The notes: generated by a model from the sequence alone, not told the origin. A stretch of DNA of 34,363 bases from Chlorobaculum sp. 24CR (GCF_004118635.1 NZ_SDGU01000005.1:1-34363), one strand, 5' to 3'. Shown: positions 25,075-34,019, counted from the first letter of the stretch. Made by a program: numbers and translations.

Positions 25075-25854
25075 ATGCTGAAGGTTCGCCGGAGCCGGGC
25101 TTACACTCGCTGGTTCGGATGGTACTCCCGTCGGCAGTTCAGGCGCCATTTCCACTCGCTGAGGGTGCAGATGCCGCCGGAGCTGCCGGAGATGGAACTC
25201 GACACGCCGGTCATCTTCTACGGCAACCACGCCTACTGGTGGGACGGCTTCTGGTCGCAGCTTTGCGCCGAGCTGTATTTCCGGCAGAATCTCTACATCA
25301 TCATCGAGTACGCGCAGCTCAAGAAGCACCAGTTTTTCACCCGCCTCGGCGCATTCTCCATCGACCGTGGCAACGCCCGGAGCGCCATCGGTACGCTCGA
25401 CTACGCCGCCGAGCGCCTGCTCTCGCCATCCGCTCGACAGAACGCGCTCTGGATTTTTCCTCAAGGCAAGATCGAGCATGTCGATAAACGTCCCCTCCTG
25501 TTTTTCCGGGGAACGGCTGGCATCGCGGAGCGTGTTTTCAAAAAGAGGGAATCGATTTACCTTGTTTCAGTTGTCAGTCGCATTGAATATCTTGAGGAGC
25601 AAAAACCTGAACTTTTCCTGTCCTTCGGGTCGCCAACGCTGCTGAAAAAGTCTGACTGGAACGGGCTTGACGCCCTCACAGCACTGATGCAGACGGCGAC
25701 CGAATCCCATCTCGACAAGGTAAAGCAAGCGGTCGTCGAACGGCGTCTCGACGGCTTCGAGGTCGTTGTGCGCGGATCGGAGTCGATCAACCGCCGCGTC
25801 GAGGCTTTCCGTGGCCTTTTCGGAAAAGGCCGTTCGGCAGGGAGTGAGAAGTGA
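25075..25854 (+). CDS. PlsC-like acyltransferase
   Basis: 259 aa in the lysophospholipid/glycerolipid acyltransferase fold. Catalytic motif I is NHAYWWDG (H-x4-D: H then D), and motif III-like WIFPQGKIEHVDKRPL follows, with FFRGTAGIAERV after it. The N-terminus is basic (LKVRRSRAYTRWFGWYSRRQF) and probably membrane-attached. Green sulfur bacteria have a PlsC-related enzyme, CruD, that adds laurate to glucosylated chlorobactene; this gene could be it or an ordinary lipid acyltransferase. Motifs do not decide. It lies 9 bp after aspC. Confidence 0.8.
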   Translation: MLKVRRSRAYTRWFGWYSRRQFRRHFHSLRVQMPPELPEMELDTPVIFYGNHAYWWDGFWSQLCAELYFRQNLYIIIEYAQLKKHQFFTRLGAFSIDRGNARSAIGTLDYAAERLLSPSARQNALWIFPQGKIEHVDKRPLLFFRGTAGIAERVFKKRESIYLVSVVSRIEYLEEQKPELFLSFGSPTLLKKSDWNGLDALTALMQTATESHLDKVKQAVVERRLDGFEVVVRGSESINRRVEAFRGLFGKGRSAGSEK

Positions 25855-25923
25855 AGCGATAGAGAAACGATGCCGTGCGCCCACGGAGTGGCGCGGCGGT
25901 AATGATAAAGGATACAATACTAT

Positions 25924-26934
25924 ATGAGTACGGTTCTATGCAGTTGCCTGCTTGGCGACAATGCCAAAGTCAGGCTCAAGCTCTCGAAAATGTTGCAGGA
26001 GGAGGCCTCCGGCCTCTACCCCGATGATCTTCCGGAAAGCCCGGTACCTATTTGTGAAGTTGAAATGAAGGGGTGTCGCCGGGAGTTTTATGCCGACACA
26101 AGTGGCGAGGAGATCGAGATCGGCACGCCGGTGATTGTCGAAGCTGATGGCGGATTCGATATGGGCATCGTTTACGCCACGGGCCGGATCGCGCTCAGAA
26201 AAATCCAGCTCAAGGGGCTGACTGGCGAGATCGACAAGCTGCCGCCCATCATGCGGCGCGCTACCGAGGAAGAGGTGCGCGAGTTCGCCGAAATCCGCAA
26301 GCGCGAGCCGGAAATCCGGGAGGCTTGCATCAACAGGATCGAGCGCCACCAGCTCGAAATGAAGCTGGTCGATATCGATCTCCGGCTCGACAAGCAAAAG
26401 CTTTCAGTCTATTACACGGCCACGCACCGCGTCGATTTTCGGGGCTTGGTGCGCGATCTGGCGGGGGAGTTCAAGGCGCGCATTCAGATGGTGCAGATCA
26501 CCACGCGCGAGGAGGCGCGGCGTACCAACACCCAGGGATCGTGCGGCTGCTCGCTCTGCTGCTCCACCTGGATGCAGAAGATTCACTCTAACCCGTTCGC
26601 CGAAAAGCCGCAGATGTCGGACAGCATGAACGGCGACAACTTCTCGTTCAACACCATCGGCCTGTGCAACCGGCCGAAGTGCTGCCTCGGATTTTCGAGG
26701 ACGAACGGCAAAAACGGCTACGCCCACGGCAATGGACATGGCTATGGTCGCCAGAACGGATGGCCCGCCGTCGGGGCGACCATAGCCGTCAGAGACGGCA
26801 ATGCTGTAGTCGAGGGGGTCGATCAGCAGAAGAAAAGCATCTGGATACGCTACGCGAGCACTGGCCAGAAGCGGCGTATTTCTCTCGACCAGTACAACAG
26901 CATGATGGGCCGACGCCAGTGCGGGCAGGGCTGA
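25924..26934 (+). CDS. PSP1-domain protein, RicT (YaaT)-like
   Basis: 336 aa. PSP1 C-terminal domain proteins include B. subtilis RicT, part of an iron-sulfur complex that affects RNA processing and development. The conserved core is GTPVIVEADGGFDMGIVYATG near residues 65-85 and VDFRGLVRDLAGEFKARIQM near 180, followed by Cys clusters GSCGCSLCCSTW and GLCNRPKCCLGF. These could hold Fe-S or zinc. The C-terminal third has a Gly/Asn/His-rich linker (KNGYAHGNGHGYGRQNG) not usual in Firmicute RicT. Directly followed by metG. Confidence 0.88.
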   Translation: MSTVLCSCLLGDNAKVRLKLSKMLQEEASGLYPDDLPESPVPICEVEMKGCRREFYADTSGEEIEIGTPVIVEADGGFDMGIVYATGRIALRKIQLKGLTGEIDKLPPIMRRATEEEVREFAEIRKREPEIREACINRIERHQLEMKLVDIDLRLDKQKLSVYYTATHRVDFRGLVRDLAGEFKARIQMVQITTREEARRTNTQGSCGCSLCCSTWMQKIHSNPFAEKPQMSDSMNGDNFSFNTIGLCNRPKCCLGFSRTNGKNGYAHGNGHGYGRQNGWPAVGATIAVRDGNAVVEGVDQQKKSIWIRYASTGQKRRISLDQYNSMMGRRQCGQG

Positions 26935-27006
26935 AACACTCTTCCATCACCCGGTTAGCTGCCGAGTGACGTGATTTTGTCATCATCGAACGACTTTCTG
27001 TTATCC

Positions 27007-29118
27007 ATGACTCATACATATAAAAGGACTCTCGTCACCACCGCTCTTCCCTATGCCAACGGCCCGGTGCACCTCGGCCACCTCGCCGGGGTCTATCTGC
27101 CCGCCGATATTTACGTCAGATTCAAACGTCTTTGCGGTCATGACGTGATTCACATCGGCGGCTCGGACGAGCACGGCGTGCCGATCACCATCACCGCCGA
27201 CAAGGAGGGCATTTCGCCGCAGGATGTGGTGGATCGCTACCACACCATGAACGCCGACGCTTTCGCCAAATGCGGTATTTCGTTCGATTACTACGGGCGC
27301 ACCAGCTCGCCGACGCACCATGCGACGGCCAGGGAGTTCTTCTCCGAGATCGAGAAGAAGGGGATTTTCATCCGCAAAACCGAGAAGCAGTTTTTCGATC
27401 CGAAGGCGGGCCGCTTCCTCTCCGACCGCTACATCACCGGCACCTGCCCGGCCTGCAACGCGCCCGGCGCGAACGGCGACCAGTGCGAGCAGTGCGGTAC
27501 GCATCTCAGCCCGACCGAGCTGATCGACCCGAAGAGCAAGCTCTCCGACGCCACGCCGGAGCTGCGCGAAACGCTGCACTGGTACTTCCCGCTGGGGCGC
27601 TTCCAGAAGCAGCTCGAAAATTACGTCGAACGGCATACCGGCGACTGGCGCTCGAACGTCGTCAACTACTCGCGCACGTGGCTCAACCAGGGCCTCGCTG
27701 ACCGCGCTATCACCCGCGATCTCGCGTGGGGCATTTCGCTGCCGCTCGACGCCGAGGAGGCGAAGGGCAAGGTGCTCTACGTCTGGTTCGACGCCGTGCT
27801 CGGCTACATCTCCTTCACGAAGGAGTGGGCGGAGAAGCAGGGCGACTCCGAACGCTGGCGGCGCTACTGGCAGGATCCGGAGACGCGCATCATCAACTTC
27901 ATCGGCAAGGACAACGTCGTCTTCCACACGCTGATGTTCCCGGCGATCCTGATGGCCTGGAACGAGGAGCGCCTCGATGGGCGCTACGAGCTGGCCGACA
28001 ACGTGCCGGCCTCGGAGTTCATGAACTTCGAGGGGCGCAAGTTCTCAAAATCGCGCAACTACGCGGTCTATCTTGGCGAGTTCCTCGAACGCTTCCCGGC
28101 GGATACGCTTCGCTACAGCATCGCGATGAACTACCCGGAGAACAAGGACAGCGACTTCAGTTGGAGCGATTTCCAGAACCGCACCAACGGCGAGCTGGCC
28201 GACACGCTCGGCAACTTCATCAAGCGCTCGATTGATTTTACGAATGCGCGCTTCGGCGGCGAGGTTCCGGCGGAGATCGACCTGGAAGCGTGGGACGCGC
28301 TCGGCATCGACTGGCTGGAGAGCTTCAGCAAGCTCGAAGCGGCCTACGACGGCTTCCACTTCCGCGAGGCGGCGAGTCAGGCGATGGAGATCGCCCGCTT
28401 CGCCAATCGCTTTCTCACCGAGAGCGAGCCGTGGAAGGTCATCAAGGTTGACGCCGAAGCGGCGGGCCGCACGATGGCCATCTCGCTGAACCTCTGCTAC
28501 ACCCTCGCGCTGCTCTTCTGGCCGATTGTGCCCGAAACCGCGAACCGCATCTGGCGGATGCTCGGCTTCGAGGGCAGGATCGACGACCTCGTCGAGCCGG
28601 GCAAACCGGTCTGGCGCAGGGCGCTCGAACCGGGGCTGAAGAGGGGGCACAAGCTGCTCGGTTCGTCCGAAATCCTTTTTACGAAGATCGAAGAGGAAGA
28701 CATCGAACCGGAGCTGAAGAAGATAGAGGCGCTGCTTGCCGAGGCGGAACGCCGCGAGGCCGCCGAACAGCCCGCGCCGATGACTTTCAAGCCGGAGATC
28801 ACCTTCGACGATTTTCAGAAGATCGATCTGCGCGTCGCGAAGGTTATTGCCTGCGAGCCGGTCAAGAAGGCCAACAAATTGCTCAAGCTGCAATTGCAGG
28901 TCGGCTCGGAACAGCGCCAGGTGCTTTCGGGCATCGCCCAGCACTTCACGCCCGAAGAGATGGTGGGCAAGAGCGTCGTTCTGGTGGCGAACCTCGCCGA
29001 TCGCACCATGCGGGGCGAGCTGTCGCAGGGCATGATTCTCGCCGTCGAGGGCGCCGATGGCCGCCTGTTCCTGCTCGAGCCTCAGGGCGAGGGAATCTGC
29101 GGAAATCAGGTATCCTGA
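27007..29118 (+). CDS. metG: Methionyl-tRNA synthetase
   Basis: 703 aa from ATG 27007; an in-frame start at 26971 adds residues not conserved in the family. It charges methionine onto tRNA-Met, including the initiator tRNA encoded 52 bp downstream. Seen are ALPYANGPVHLGHLAGVYL (HIGH-type motif HLGH), four-Cys zinc region CPACNAPGANGDQCEQCG, KFSKSRNYAV (KMSKS-type) and an anticodon-binding helical domain. The C-terminal EMAPII/Arc1p-like tRNA-binding domain begins at FDDFQKIDLRVAKVIACEPV and is complete. Length and order are those of the E. coli-type dimeric enzyme. Confidence 0.97.
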   Translation: MTHTYKRTLVTTALPYANGPVHLGHLAGVYLPADIYVRFKRLCGHDVIHIGGSDEHGVPITITADKEGISPQDVVDRYHTMNADAFAKCGISFDYYGRTSSPTHHATAREFFSEIEKKGIFIRKTEKQFFDPKAGRFLSDRYITGTCPACNAPGANGDQCEQCGTHLSPTELIDPKSKLSDATPELRETLHWYFPLGRFQKQLENYVERHTGDWRSNVVNYSRTWLNQGLADRAITRDLAWGISLPLDAEEAKGKVLYVWFDAVLGYISFTKEWAEKQGDSERWRRYWQDPETRIINFIGKDNVVFHTLMFPAILMAWNEERLDGRYELADNVPASEFMNFEGRKFSKSRNYAVYLGEFLERFPADTLRYSIAMNYPENKDSDFSWSDFQNRTNGELADTLGNFIKRSIDFTNARFGGEVPAEIDLEAWDALGIDWLESFSKLEAAYDGFHFREAASQAMEIARFANRFLTESEPWKVIKVDAEAAGRTMAISLNLCYTLALLFWPIVPETANRIWRMLGFEGRIDDLVEPGKPVWRRALEPGLKRGHKLLGSSEILFTKIEEEDIEPELKKIEALLAEAERREAAEQPAPMTFKPEITFDDFQKIDLRVAKVIACEPVKKANKLLKLQLQVGSEQRQVLSGIAQHFTPEEMVGKSVVLVANLADRTMRGELSQGMILAVEGADGRLFLLEPQGEGICGNQVS

Positions 29119-29169
29119 AAATAAAGTTTGCAATAGACGATGAATGTTGTACATTCAGACACTATACAT

Positions 29170-29245
<76 letters not shown>

Positions 29246-29249
29246 GCAA

Positions 29250-29281
29250 AAGACCGCGCCATGTTGCGCGGTCTTTTTTTT
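29250..29281 (+). terminator. Rho-independent terminator after tRNA-fMet
   Basis: AAGACCGCGC (29250-29259) pairs perfectly with GCGCGGTCTT (29266-29275) around a 6-nt loop and is followed by T to 29281. It ends the metG/tRNA transcript. Confidence 0.95.
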
Positions 29282-29345
29282 GTTTGGAGGCTTCGTGTTT
29301 TTTCCTGCTTTCACGAAGTATATTGCCTTCGTGAAACTCTTTTAT

Positions 29346-29385
29346 TATAAGTCTTATAGGTCGTATAAGACCTATAAGACTTATA
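29346..29385. repeat. Perfect 17-bp inverted repeat of the TATAAG type
   Basis: TATAAGTCTTATAGGTC (29346-29362) and its exact reverse complement (29369-29385) surround the 6-bp spacer GTATAA. Each arm is itself built from the short unit CTTATAG/GTCTTATA. It lies between the terminator and the NamZ-like gene. Such (R)CCTATAAG units are a known kind of dispersed intergenic repeat in many bacterial genomes; no function is established. Confidence 0.85.
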
Positions 29386-29428
29386 GGATGGAAGACCAAC
29401 CTCTGCCAAACTTCCAGGCCATTTCCTC

Positions 29429-30646
29429 ATGAGGCGCTTTTCTCTTTTTTTTGTTTTCTCGTTGATTTTACTTGCCTTGTCCGTTCCCGCAGCCCGCGCC
29501 GAGGCATTCCGGTACGGCCTCGATGTGCTCGATGCGCAAAAGTGCGCCCCGTTGCAAGGCAAGCGCGTCGGCATGATTACCAACGCCTCGGCGGTGTCGC
29601 GTTCCGGTGAACCGGGGTACCGGGTGCTCTTGCGGCACGGGGCCGATCTCAAATTTCTGATGGCTCCGGAGCACGGCTTCGCGCTCGATTACGAAGCTGG
29701 CGAGAAGGTGGGCAATGCCGGGGTTGGCGACAGCCTGAAGGTCTGGTCGCTCTACGGCGAATCCCGGAAGCCGGATGTTTCGCTCCTGAAAACCATCGAT
29801 GTGCTCGTTTTTGATCTTCAGGATGCCGGAGTGCGTTGCTACACCTACATCTCCACCATGAAGCTCGCCATGGAGGCATGCAACGAAGCGGGCATCACCT
29901 TCATGGTGCTCGACCGGCCCAACCCTCTCGCGCCGCTTCCGGCGAGTGGCTTCGTGCTGGAGCCGCGCTTTGAGTCGTTTGTCGGCGCGGCAGAGTTGCC
30001 GTTCATTCACGGCATGAGCGTGGGGGAGATCGCCGGATGGCTGAAAAACCGGCGCTTTCCCGGCCTTTCGTTGCAGATCGTCCGGATGCAGGGCTACCGG
30101 CGCGACCGGTTTGCCGATGAACTGCCGGGCTTCCGTTTCCGCCCGCCGTCGCCGAACCTGCGTGATTTCAAAACCCTGCTGCTCTATCCGGCCACCGTTA
30201 TGCTGGAGGCGACCGACGTCAGCGAAGGGCGTGGCACCGACGCTCCGTTCCGGATGTTTGGCGCGCCATTCATCGACAGCAAGCTGCTGATCCGGGAGAT
30301 CGAACAGTACCGCTTGCCCGGCGTCGAATTCCATCGGACGAGCTTCACGCCCGAGAGGAGCAAATTCTCCGGCATCGAGTGCCAGGGAGTTCGCCTGAAA
30401 GTGACTGGCCGCGAGCGATTCGATCCGTTCATGACCTCAACGGCGATTTTGCTCTCCCTGCAAAAGCTCTGGCCCAGCGAAACAGGCCTGCATCGTCACG
30501 CAACCTTTTTCGACAAGCTTGCCGGCACAGACCGCCATCGTCTCATGATTCAGCAGCAGCGCCCGATCGGGGAAATTCTCGACGCTGTCCGCGCCCAGGT
30601 GCGGGCATTCGACGCGGCTTTTCCAGACCATTTCCTCTATCCCTGA
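29429..30646 (+). CDS. DUF1343/NamZ-like exported protein
   Basis: 405 aa with a signal peptide (MRRFSLFFVFSLILLALSVP, ending AARA-EAF). Family members include the exo-beta-N-acetylmuramidase NamZ (B. subtilis YbbC), which removes terminal MurNAc from peptidoglycan fragments. Seen are GKRVGMITNASAV, FLMAPEHGFALDYEAGEKV, VLVFDLQDAGVRCYTYISTM, VLDRPNPLAP, PSPNLRDFKTLLLYPATVMLE and VSEGRGTDAPFRMFGAPF. Full length. It would act in the periplasm on peptidoglycan turnover products, by family. Its 3' 104 bp overlap the convergent cfa-like reading frame. Confidence 0.9.
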   Translation: MRRFSLFFVFSLILLALSVPAARAEAFRYGLDVLDAQKCAPLQGKRVGMITNASAVSRSGEPGYRVLLRHGADLKFLMAPEHGFALDYEAGEKVGNAGVGDSLKVWSLYGESRKPDVSLLKTIDVLVFDLQDAGVRCYTYISTMKLAMEACNEAGITFMVLDRPNPLAPLPASGFVLEPRFESFVGAAELPFIHGMSVGEIAGWLKNRRFPGLSLQIVRMQGYRRDRFADELPGFRFRPPSPNLRDFKTLLLYPATVMLEATDVSEGRGTDAPFRMFGAPFIDSKLLIREIEQYRLPGVEFHRTSFTPERSKFSGIECQGVRLKVTGRERFDPFMTSTAILLSLQKLWPSETGLHRHATFFDKLAGTDRHRLMIQQQRPIGEILDAVRAQVRAFDAAFPDHFLYP

Positions 30647-31784
30647 GACTTTTCTCCCTTACAGGCTGGTGCGGGATGCAGCATTCGCCCTTGATGCCAG
30701 ACGGCGTAAGAAGTATCTGCCAGAGCTGGATCGTACGCGCCCTGAAAGCTCCCGCGCAGCTCAGAAGGTAGTAGCGCCACATGCGGCAGAATTTGCGGTC
30801 GTAATGGTTTTTGAGCTGCGGCCAGTTGCGCGTTACGTTACGCTCCCAGGCTTTGAGCGTCAGGGCGTAATCGTAGCCGAACGAGTGCCAGTCTTCGAGC
30901 ACCAGCCGCCCCTCAAAGCCGCGTGAAATCTGGCTTGGTGAGGGGAGCATCGAATTCGGAAAGATATATTTTTCGATCCACGGATCGGTGCTCGTGACCG
31001 GCTCGTTGCTGCCGATGCTCTGCACGAGCATTCGCCCCTCGGGCTTGAGGCAGCGCCGGGCGGTATCGAAATAGGTGCGATAGTTTTTGTAGCCGACATG
31101 TTCGAGCATACCGATCGAGACGATCCGGTCAAACTTGCCATCGAGCTGGCGGTAATCCATCAGGCGAATATCGACGTCGAACTCCTTGCAGAACTCCCTG
31201 GCCAAACTTGCCTGCTCCTTCGAGACGGTGATGCCGACTACCCGCGCGCCATACCGTTCGGCGGCAAACCGGGCCGCGCCACCCCACCCGCAGCCAATGT
31301 CGAGCAGGCTCATGCCCGGTTCGAGGGCGAGCTTGTCGAAAACGAGGCGAAGCTTGTTTTGCTGTGCCTCGGCGAGAGTTTCGGCTTCGTGCCAGCAGGC
31401 GCAACTGTACATCATCAGCGGATCGAGCATGGCGCGAAAGAGGTCGTTGCCGACGTCGTAGTGGCGCTTGCCGACGGTGAAGGCGCGCGCAGGTTTTTGC
31501 AGGTTTATCACCGCGCCTTGCAGATACTCCAGAACAACGGCAAGGTTGACGAGCTGCCGGTCGAGGCCCGCCGAGAGAATCCGGCAGAACAGCCCTTCGA
31601 GGTCGTCGCAATCCCACCACCCCTCCATGTAGGACTCGCCGAAGCCGAGATTTCCTTCGAGAACCGTTCGCCTGAACATGCGACGATCATGCACTCTGAT
31701 GTCACAGGCGCTGCTGCCGTCGATGGTTATGTTTGCAGACCCGAGAAGTTTTTCGAGTCGCTGCCGGAAGAGATGGTCGAGCAT
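30543..31784 (-). CDS. cfa: Cyclopropane-fatty-acyl-phospholipid synthase with C-terminal extension
   Basis: 413 aa. It transfers a methylene group from S-adenosylmethionine to an unsaturated acyl chain in membrane phospholipids. Seen are GFGESYMEGWWDCDDLEGLF, RHYDVGNDLFRAML, YSCACWHEAETLAEAQQNKL, SAM motif LLDIGCGWGGAARFAAERYG, GMLEHVGYKNY, and DWHSFGYDYALTLKAWERN. All catalytic positions (Cys, Glu, His, Tyr) seem present. The enzyme proper ends near the ILLTPSGIKGE segment; the last roughly 40 residues are basic and Pro/Arg-rich. That tail runs antisense through the 3' end of the NamZ-like gene, so it may be readthrough rather than conserved protein. Confidence 0.92.
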   Translation of the reverse strand: MLDHLFRQRLEKLLGSANITIDGSSACDIRVHDRRMFRRTVLEGNLGFGESYMEGWWDCDDLEGLFCRILSAGLDRQLVNLAVVLEYLQGAVINLQKPARAFTVGKRHYDVGNDLFRAMLDPLMMYSCACWHEAETLAEAQQNKLRLVFDKLALEPGMSLLDIGCGWGGAARFAAERYGARVVGITVSKEQASLAREFCKEFDVDIRLMDYRQLDGKFDRIVSIGMLEHVGYKNYRTYFDTARRCLKPEGRMLVQSIGSNEPVTSTDPWIEKYIFPNSMLPSPSQISRGFEGRLVLEDWHSFGYDYALTLKAWERNVTRNWPQLKNHYDRKFCRMWRYYLLSCAGAFRARTIQLWQILLTPSGIKGECCIPHQPVREKSLRDRGNGLEKPRRMPAPGRGQRREFPRSGAAAES

Positions 31785-31946
31785 GGCGCGGCGGTCCGTT
31801 TTCGGGGGAAACGTTCTGTTTCACGAAATGGGTACAGCGTTACTGACTACTTTAAAAAATAGTGTATGCATGACGAAATGTCAAGCATCTGCTCGTTAAT
31901 ACAGAGTGTCGTGAGAAGGGAAAGATGGGGCTTTGTTCTGGAGGTT

Positions 31947-32555
31947 TCAGGTTTTCAATGGTTTCTTTTCAGTCTGAGGACTCTTTTTGGGGCGGCCACG
32001 CTTTTTTCCTGAAGAATTTTCGGAGGTGTTGTTTTTCGGGCGGGGTTTTTCGTTCTCTTCGGGTTCCTCGAAATCGGTGTTCTCGTCGGAGTCATCTTCA
32101 ATGTCGCCGTCGAATATCTCGTCCGGAATTTCAAGCTCGTCGGCGATTTCGTCGCTGCTGTCGTCCTGAGCCTGAGGCTGGCGAGACCGGCTTGCCCGCT
32201 TGCCTTTCAACGCCGGTTCAATGAGCGTCATGACCTCGTTGATCGACGAGAAGATGTAGAGTTGCTTGTCGAGGTTGGCCAGCTTGAGCAGGTCCTTGAT
32301 CTGCTGGCAGAGCGAGACGAAAATAGCCAGACCATCGGAGCTGTTAGCGAGCTGATGGGCCAAGAGCATCGAGCCGATGCCCGATGAATCGATAGCCTTG
32401 ACCTGTGAAAGGTCGATGATGACGTTTTTACTGGCCTCGTTACTGACCATGCTGTCGATGGTCGTTCGGAAACAGTCGGCGTGGCGGACATCGAAAACCG
32501 GCTCTTCGAGTTTGAGGATGGTCAACTCCTTGCGGGTCGATACGGAGTGTTTCAT
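31947..32555 (-). CDS. STAS-domain protein with acidic and AT-hook-like C-terminal tail
   Basis: 202 aa. Residues 1-115 form a STAS (anti-sigma-factor antagonist type) domain: LTILKLEEPVFDVRHADCF, then VIIDLSQVKAIDSSGIGSML, with the phosphorylatable Ser of DSSGIGS, then FVSLCQQIKDLLKLANL. The rest is a linker (RASRSRQPQAQDD), a strongly acidic stretch (about 135-165) and a basic Lys/Arg/Pro end with KKRGRPKKSP, an AT-hook-like core (RGRP). STAS proteins switch partners in sigma control; the tail suggests DNA or polyanion contact, an inference. SD GGAG before ATG 32555. Confidence 0.85.
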   Translation of the reverse strand: MKHSVSTRKELTILKLEEPVFDVRHADCFRTTIDSMVSNEASKNVIIDLSQVKAIDSSGIGSMLLAHQLANSSDGLAIFVSLCQQIKDLLKLANLDKQLYIFSSINEVMTLIEPALKGKRASRSRQPQAQDDSSDEIADELEIPDEIFDGDIEDDSDENTDFEEPEENEKPRPKNNTSENSSGKKRGRPKKSPQTEKKPLKT

Positions 32556-32593
32556 TACATAACTCCAGCGGAAATGCGGTAACTTATTTTATA

Positions 32594-32614
32594 AAAGGCA
32601 CTTGCGCTGCCTTT
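32594..32614. promoter_or_regulatory. Hairpin upstream of the STAS gene; rest of 32556-33002 gap
   Basis: AAAGGCA (32594-32600) and TGCCTTT (32608-32614) are perfect arms around CTTGCGC, 38 bp before the minus-strand STAS start. Read on the minus strand the repeat is followed by TATAAAATAAG, so it may be a leader hairpin or an operator next to the promoter. The rest of the 447-bp gap holds AT-rich promoter-like sequence for the plus-strand lipoprotein and one tiny reading frame at 32844; I see no RNA gene. Confidence 0.35.
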
Positions 32615-32843
32615 CCCGCTCCGCGTCAGTTCAGGGATGGTTGAATGACCGATGCAGAGCGCTCCCTTTTCCTATTATCGTACAAAAATCGATTCATTCA
32701 AATCAATTTTTTTTAATGGCGTAAAATGTTGAGAGTAAGTGAAGATGTAGTATTTCACGTTAGCCTGTCACCAGGTCGGTAAAGAAGAGGCATGGACTTC
32801 CGGGAAATTTTCAAACCCATGCAGCGATTGAATGTTTTTTCAG

Positions 32844-32963
32844 ATGATAGTCGGTCGGATTTACTGGAAGCGTTATTTTGATCTATACAAAAAAATGCCC
32901 TCGATTTCCGTTGTTTCGCTCCTCGCCATGGCGATAGCAAGTATTGTAACGTCCTGCGAATAG
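32844..32963 (+). CDS. Possible tiny lipoprotein-leader peptide (39 aa)
   Basis: A reading frame from ATG 32844, or more likely ATG 32895, ends at TAG 32961. From the second ATG it codes MPSISVVSLLAMAIASIVTS followed by C-E and stop. That is a plausible lipoprotein signal sequence with lipobox at the Cys but only two residues after it. It lies 39 bp before the lipoprotein gene at 33003. It could be a chance frame, a remnant of a lipoprotein, or a leader. No SD is seen. Low confidence. Confidence 0.25.
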   Translation: MIVGRIYWKRYFDLYKKMPSISVVSLLAMAIASIVTSCE

Positions 32964-33002
32964 TATAGATAAAGGTATTTTACCAACCAAAACACAAACG
33001 GC

Positions 33003-33986
33003 ATGCTAACGGAACACAACATTGCCTTTTTCCGAAGCACGAGAATCTTTTCTGCCGGTTTGCTGCTTGGTATCGCTTTTTTGAGCGGATGCGCCTCGAT
33101 CAGCGAACAGAATGCAGTAAAGCTTGCAACATCAGGTAAATCGGCATCCTCTTCAGCCCTGTCCACCATTTTTGCCACAGACAGCGAGTATGAAAGCGCT
33201 ATGGAGGCAGAGGTGTTTTTCCACAGCTATGCCGGCGTTGGCAAGCCGTCCGGATTGCTCGATGACTGGCAGCAGGTCAAGACGGAGCTGGATGCCAGAA
33301 AAGCTGTTTTTTCAAGACTGACAACGGTTTATGCAGCTTTTGGTGATCTTGCGTCGAGCACGGCCCCCGAAGAGATTAAGAGTGCTATAGACGGTTTTGA
33401 CAAGGCGCTGAACAGCTATTCGGCTCTGGTGACAACGGCAAGGCCGCTCGTTCCGGAATCAACCAGTGTTGTGGTCGGCAATATCGCCAGCCGTTTACTG
33501 ACCGTAAGGAAAGGGCGGTTGATCCGGCAATCCAGCGTTATCATCAGGCAACAGCTTGAGCGTCTGCTGCTCTTGCTCGATAACAAGCTGGTTCAGGAAG
33601 AGATGACCTCATTCAAAGAGAATCTCCGGGGATCACGGCTCAGCGCTTCCAGGCTTCTCATGAAAAACGATTTGCTCGATCCATCGCCAATGCTCAATGA
33701 TTTGGCTGCTGATTCGGGTTTCAAGGCGGTGAGCGATGCCAGATCGATCATCATGAAGAGCGCTCCATTGAAGCGCGGCGTCGATGGCGTTATGGCGTTC
33801 AGGATTCAACACCGTAACGCCGGTCTGGAACAGAGAGGTTATACGAGCACAAGACAGGCGCTTCGCGCGCTTATCGACGAGCACAAAAAACTTGAAAAAG
33901 GAGAACCCGTTACCATTGACGAGTTGCAGCAAATTGTCAACGAACTTCACTCGATCAGCAATCTTTTGTCCGGCAGGAACCAATAA
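33003..33986 (+). CDS. Predicted lipoprotein, unknown function (327 aa)
   Basis: A signal sequence ends in a lipobox (FLSGC, Cys at about residue 30), so the protein should be lipid-anchored in the envelope. The rest is mostly alpha-helical with coiled-coil potential (RQQLERLLLLLDNKLVQEEMTSFKENL), and the end IDELQQIVNELHSISNLLSG. I recognise no named domain. It is followed 33 bp later by a small gene on the same strand, probably in one operon. Confidence 0.85.
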   Translation: MLTEHNIAFFRSTRIFSAGLLLGIAFLSGCASISEQNAVKLATSGKSASSSALSTIFATDSEYESAMEAEVFFHSYAGVGKPSGLLDDWQQVKTELDARKAVFSRLTTVYAAFGDLASSTAPEEIKSAIDGFDKALNSYSALVTTARPLVPESTSVVVGNIASRLLTVRKGRLIRQSSVIIRQQLERLLLLLDNKLVQEEMTSFKENLRGSRLSASRLLMKNDLLDPSPMLNDLAADSGFKAVSDARSIIMKSAPLKRGVDGVMAFRIQHRNAGLEQRGYTSTRQALRALIDEHKKLEKGEPVTIDELQQIVNELHSISNLLSGRNQ

Positions 33987-34019
33987 AGGTCACCTCTAAA
34001 GAAGCGAAGGAGAATCATC

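Noticed and set aside
23311-25479. 722-codon minus-strand frame
   Set aside because: Antisense to coaD, aspC and part of the acyltransferase gene, all of which are clear.
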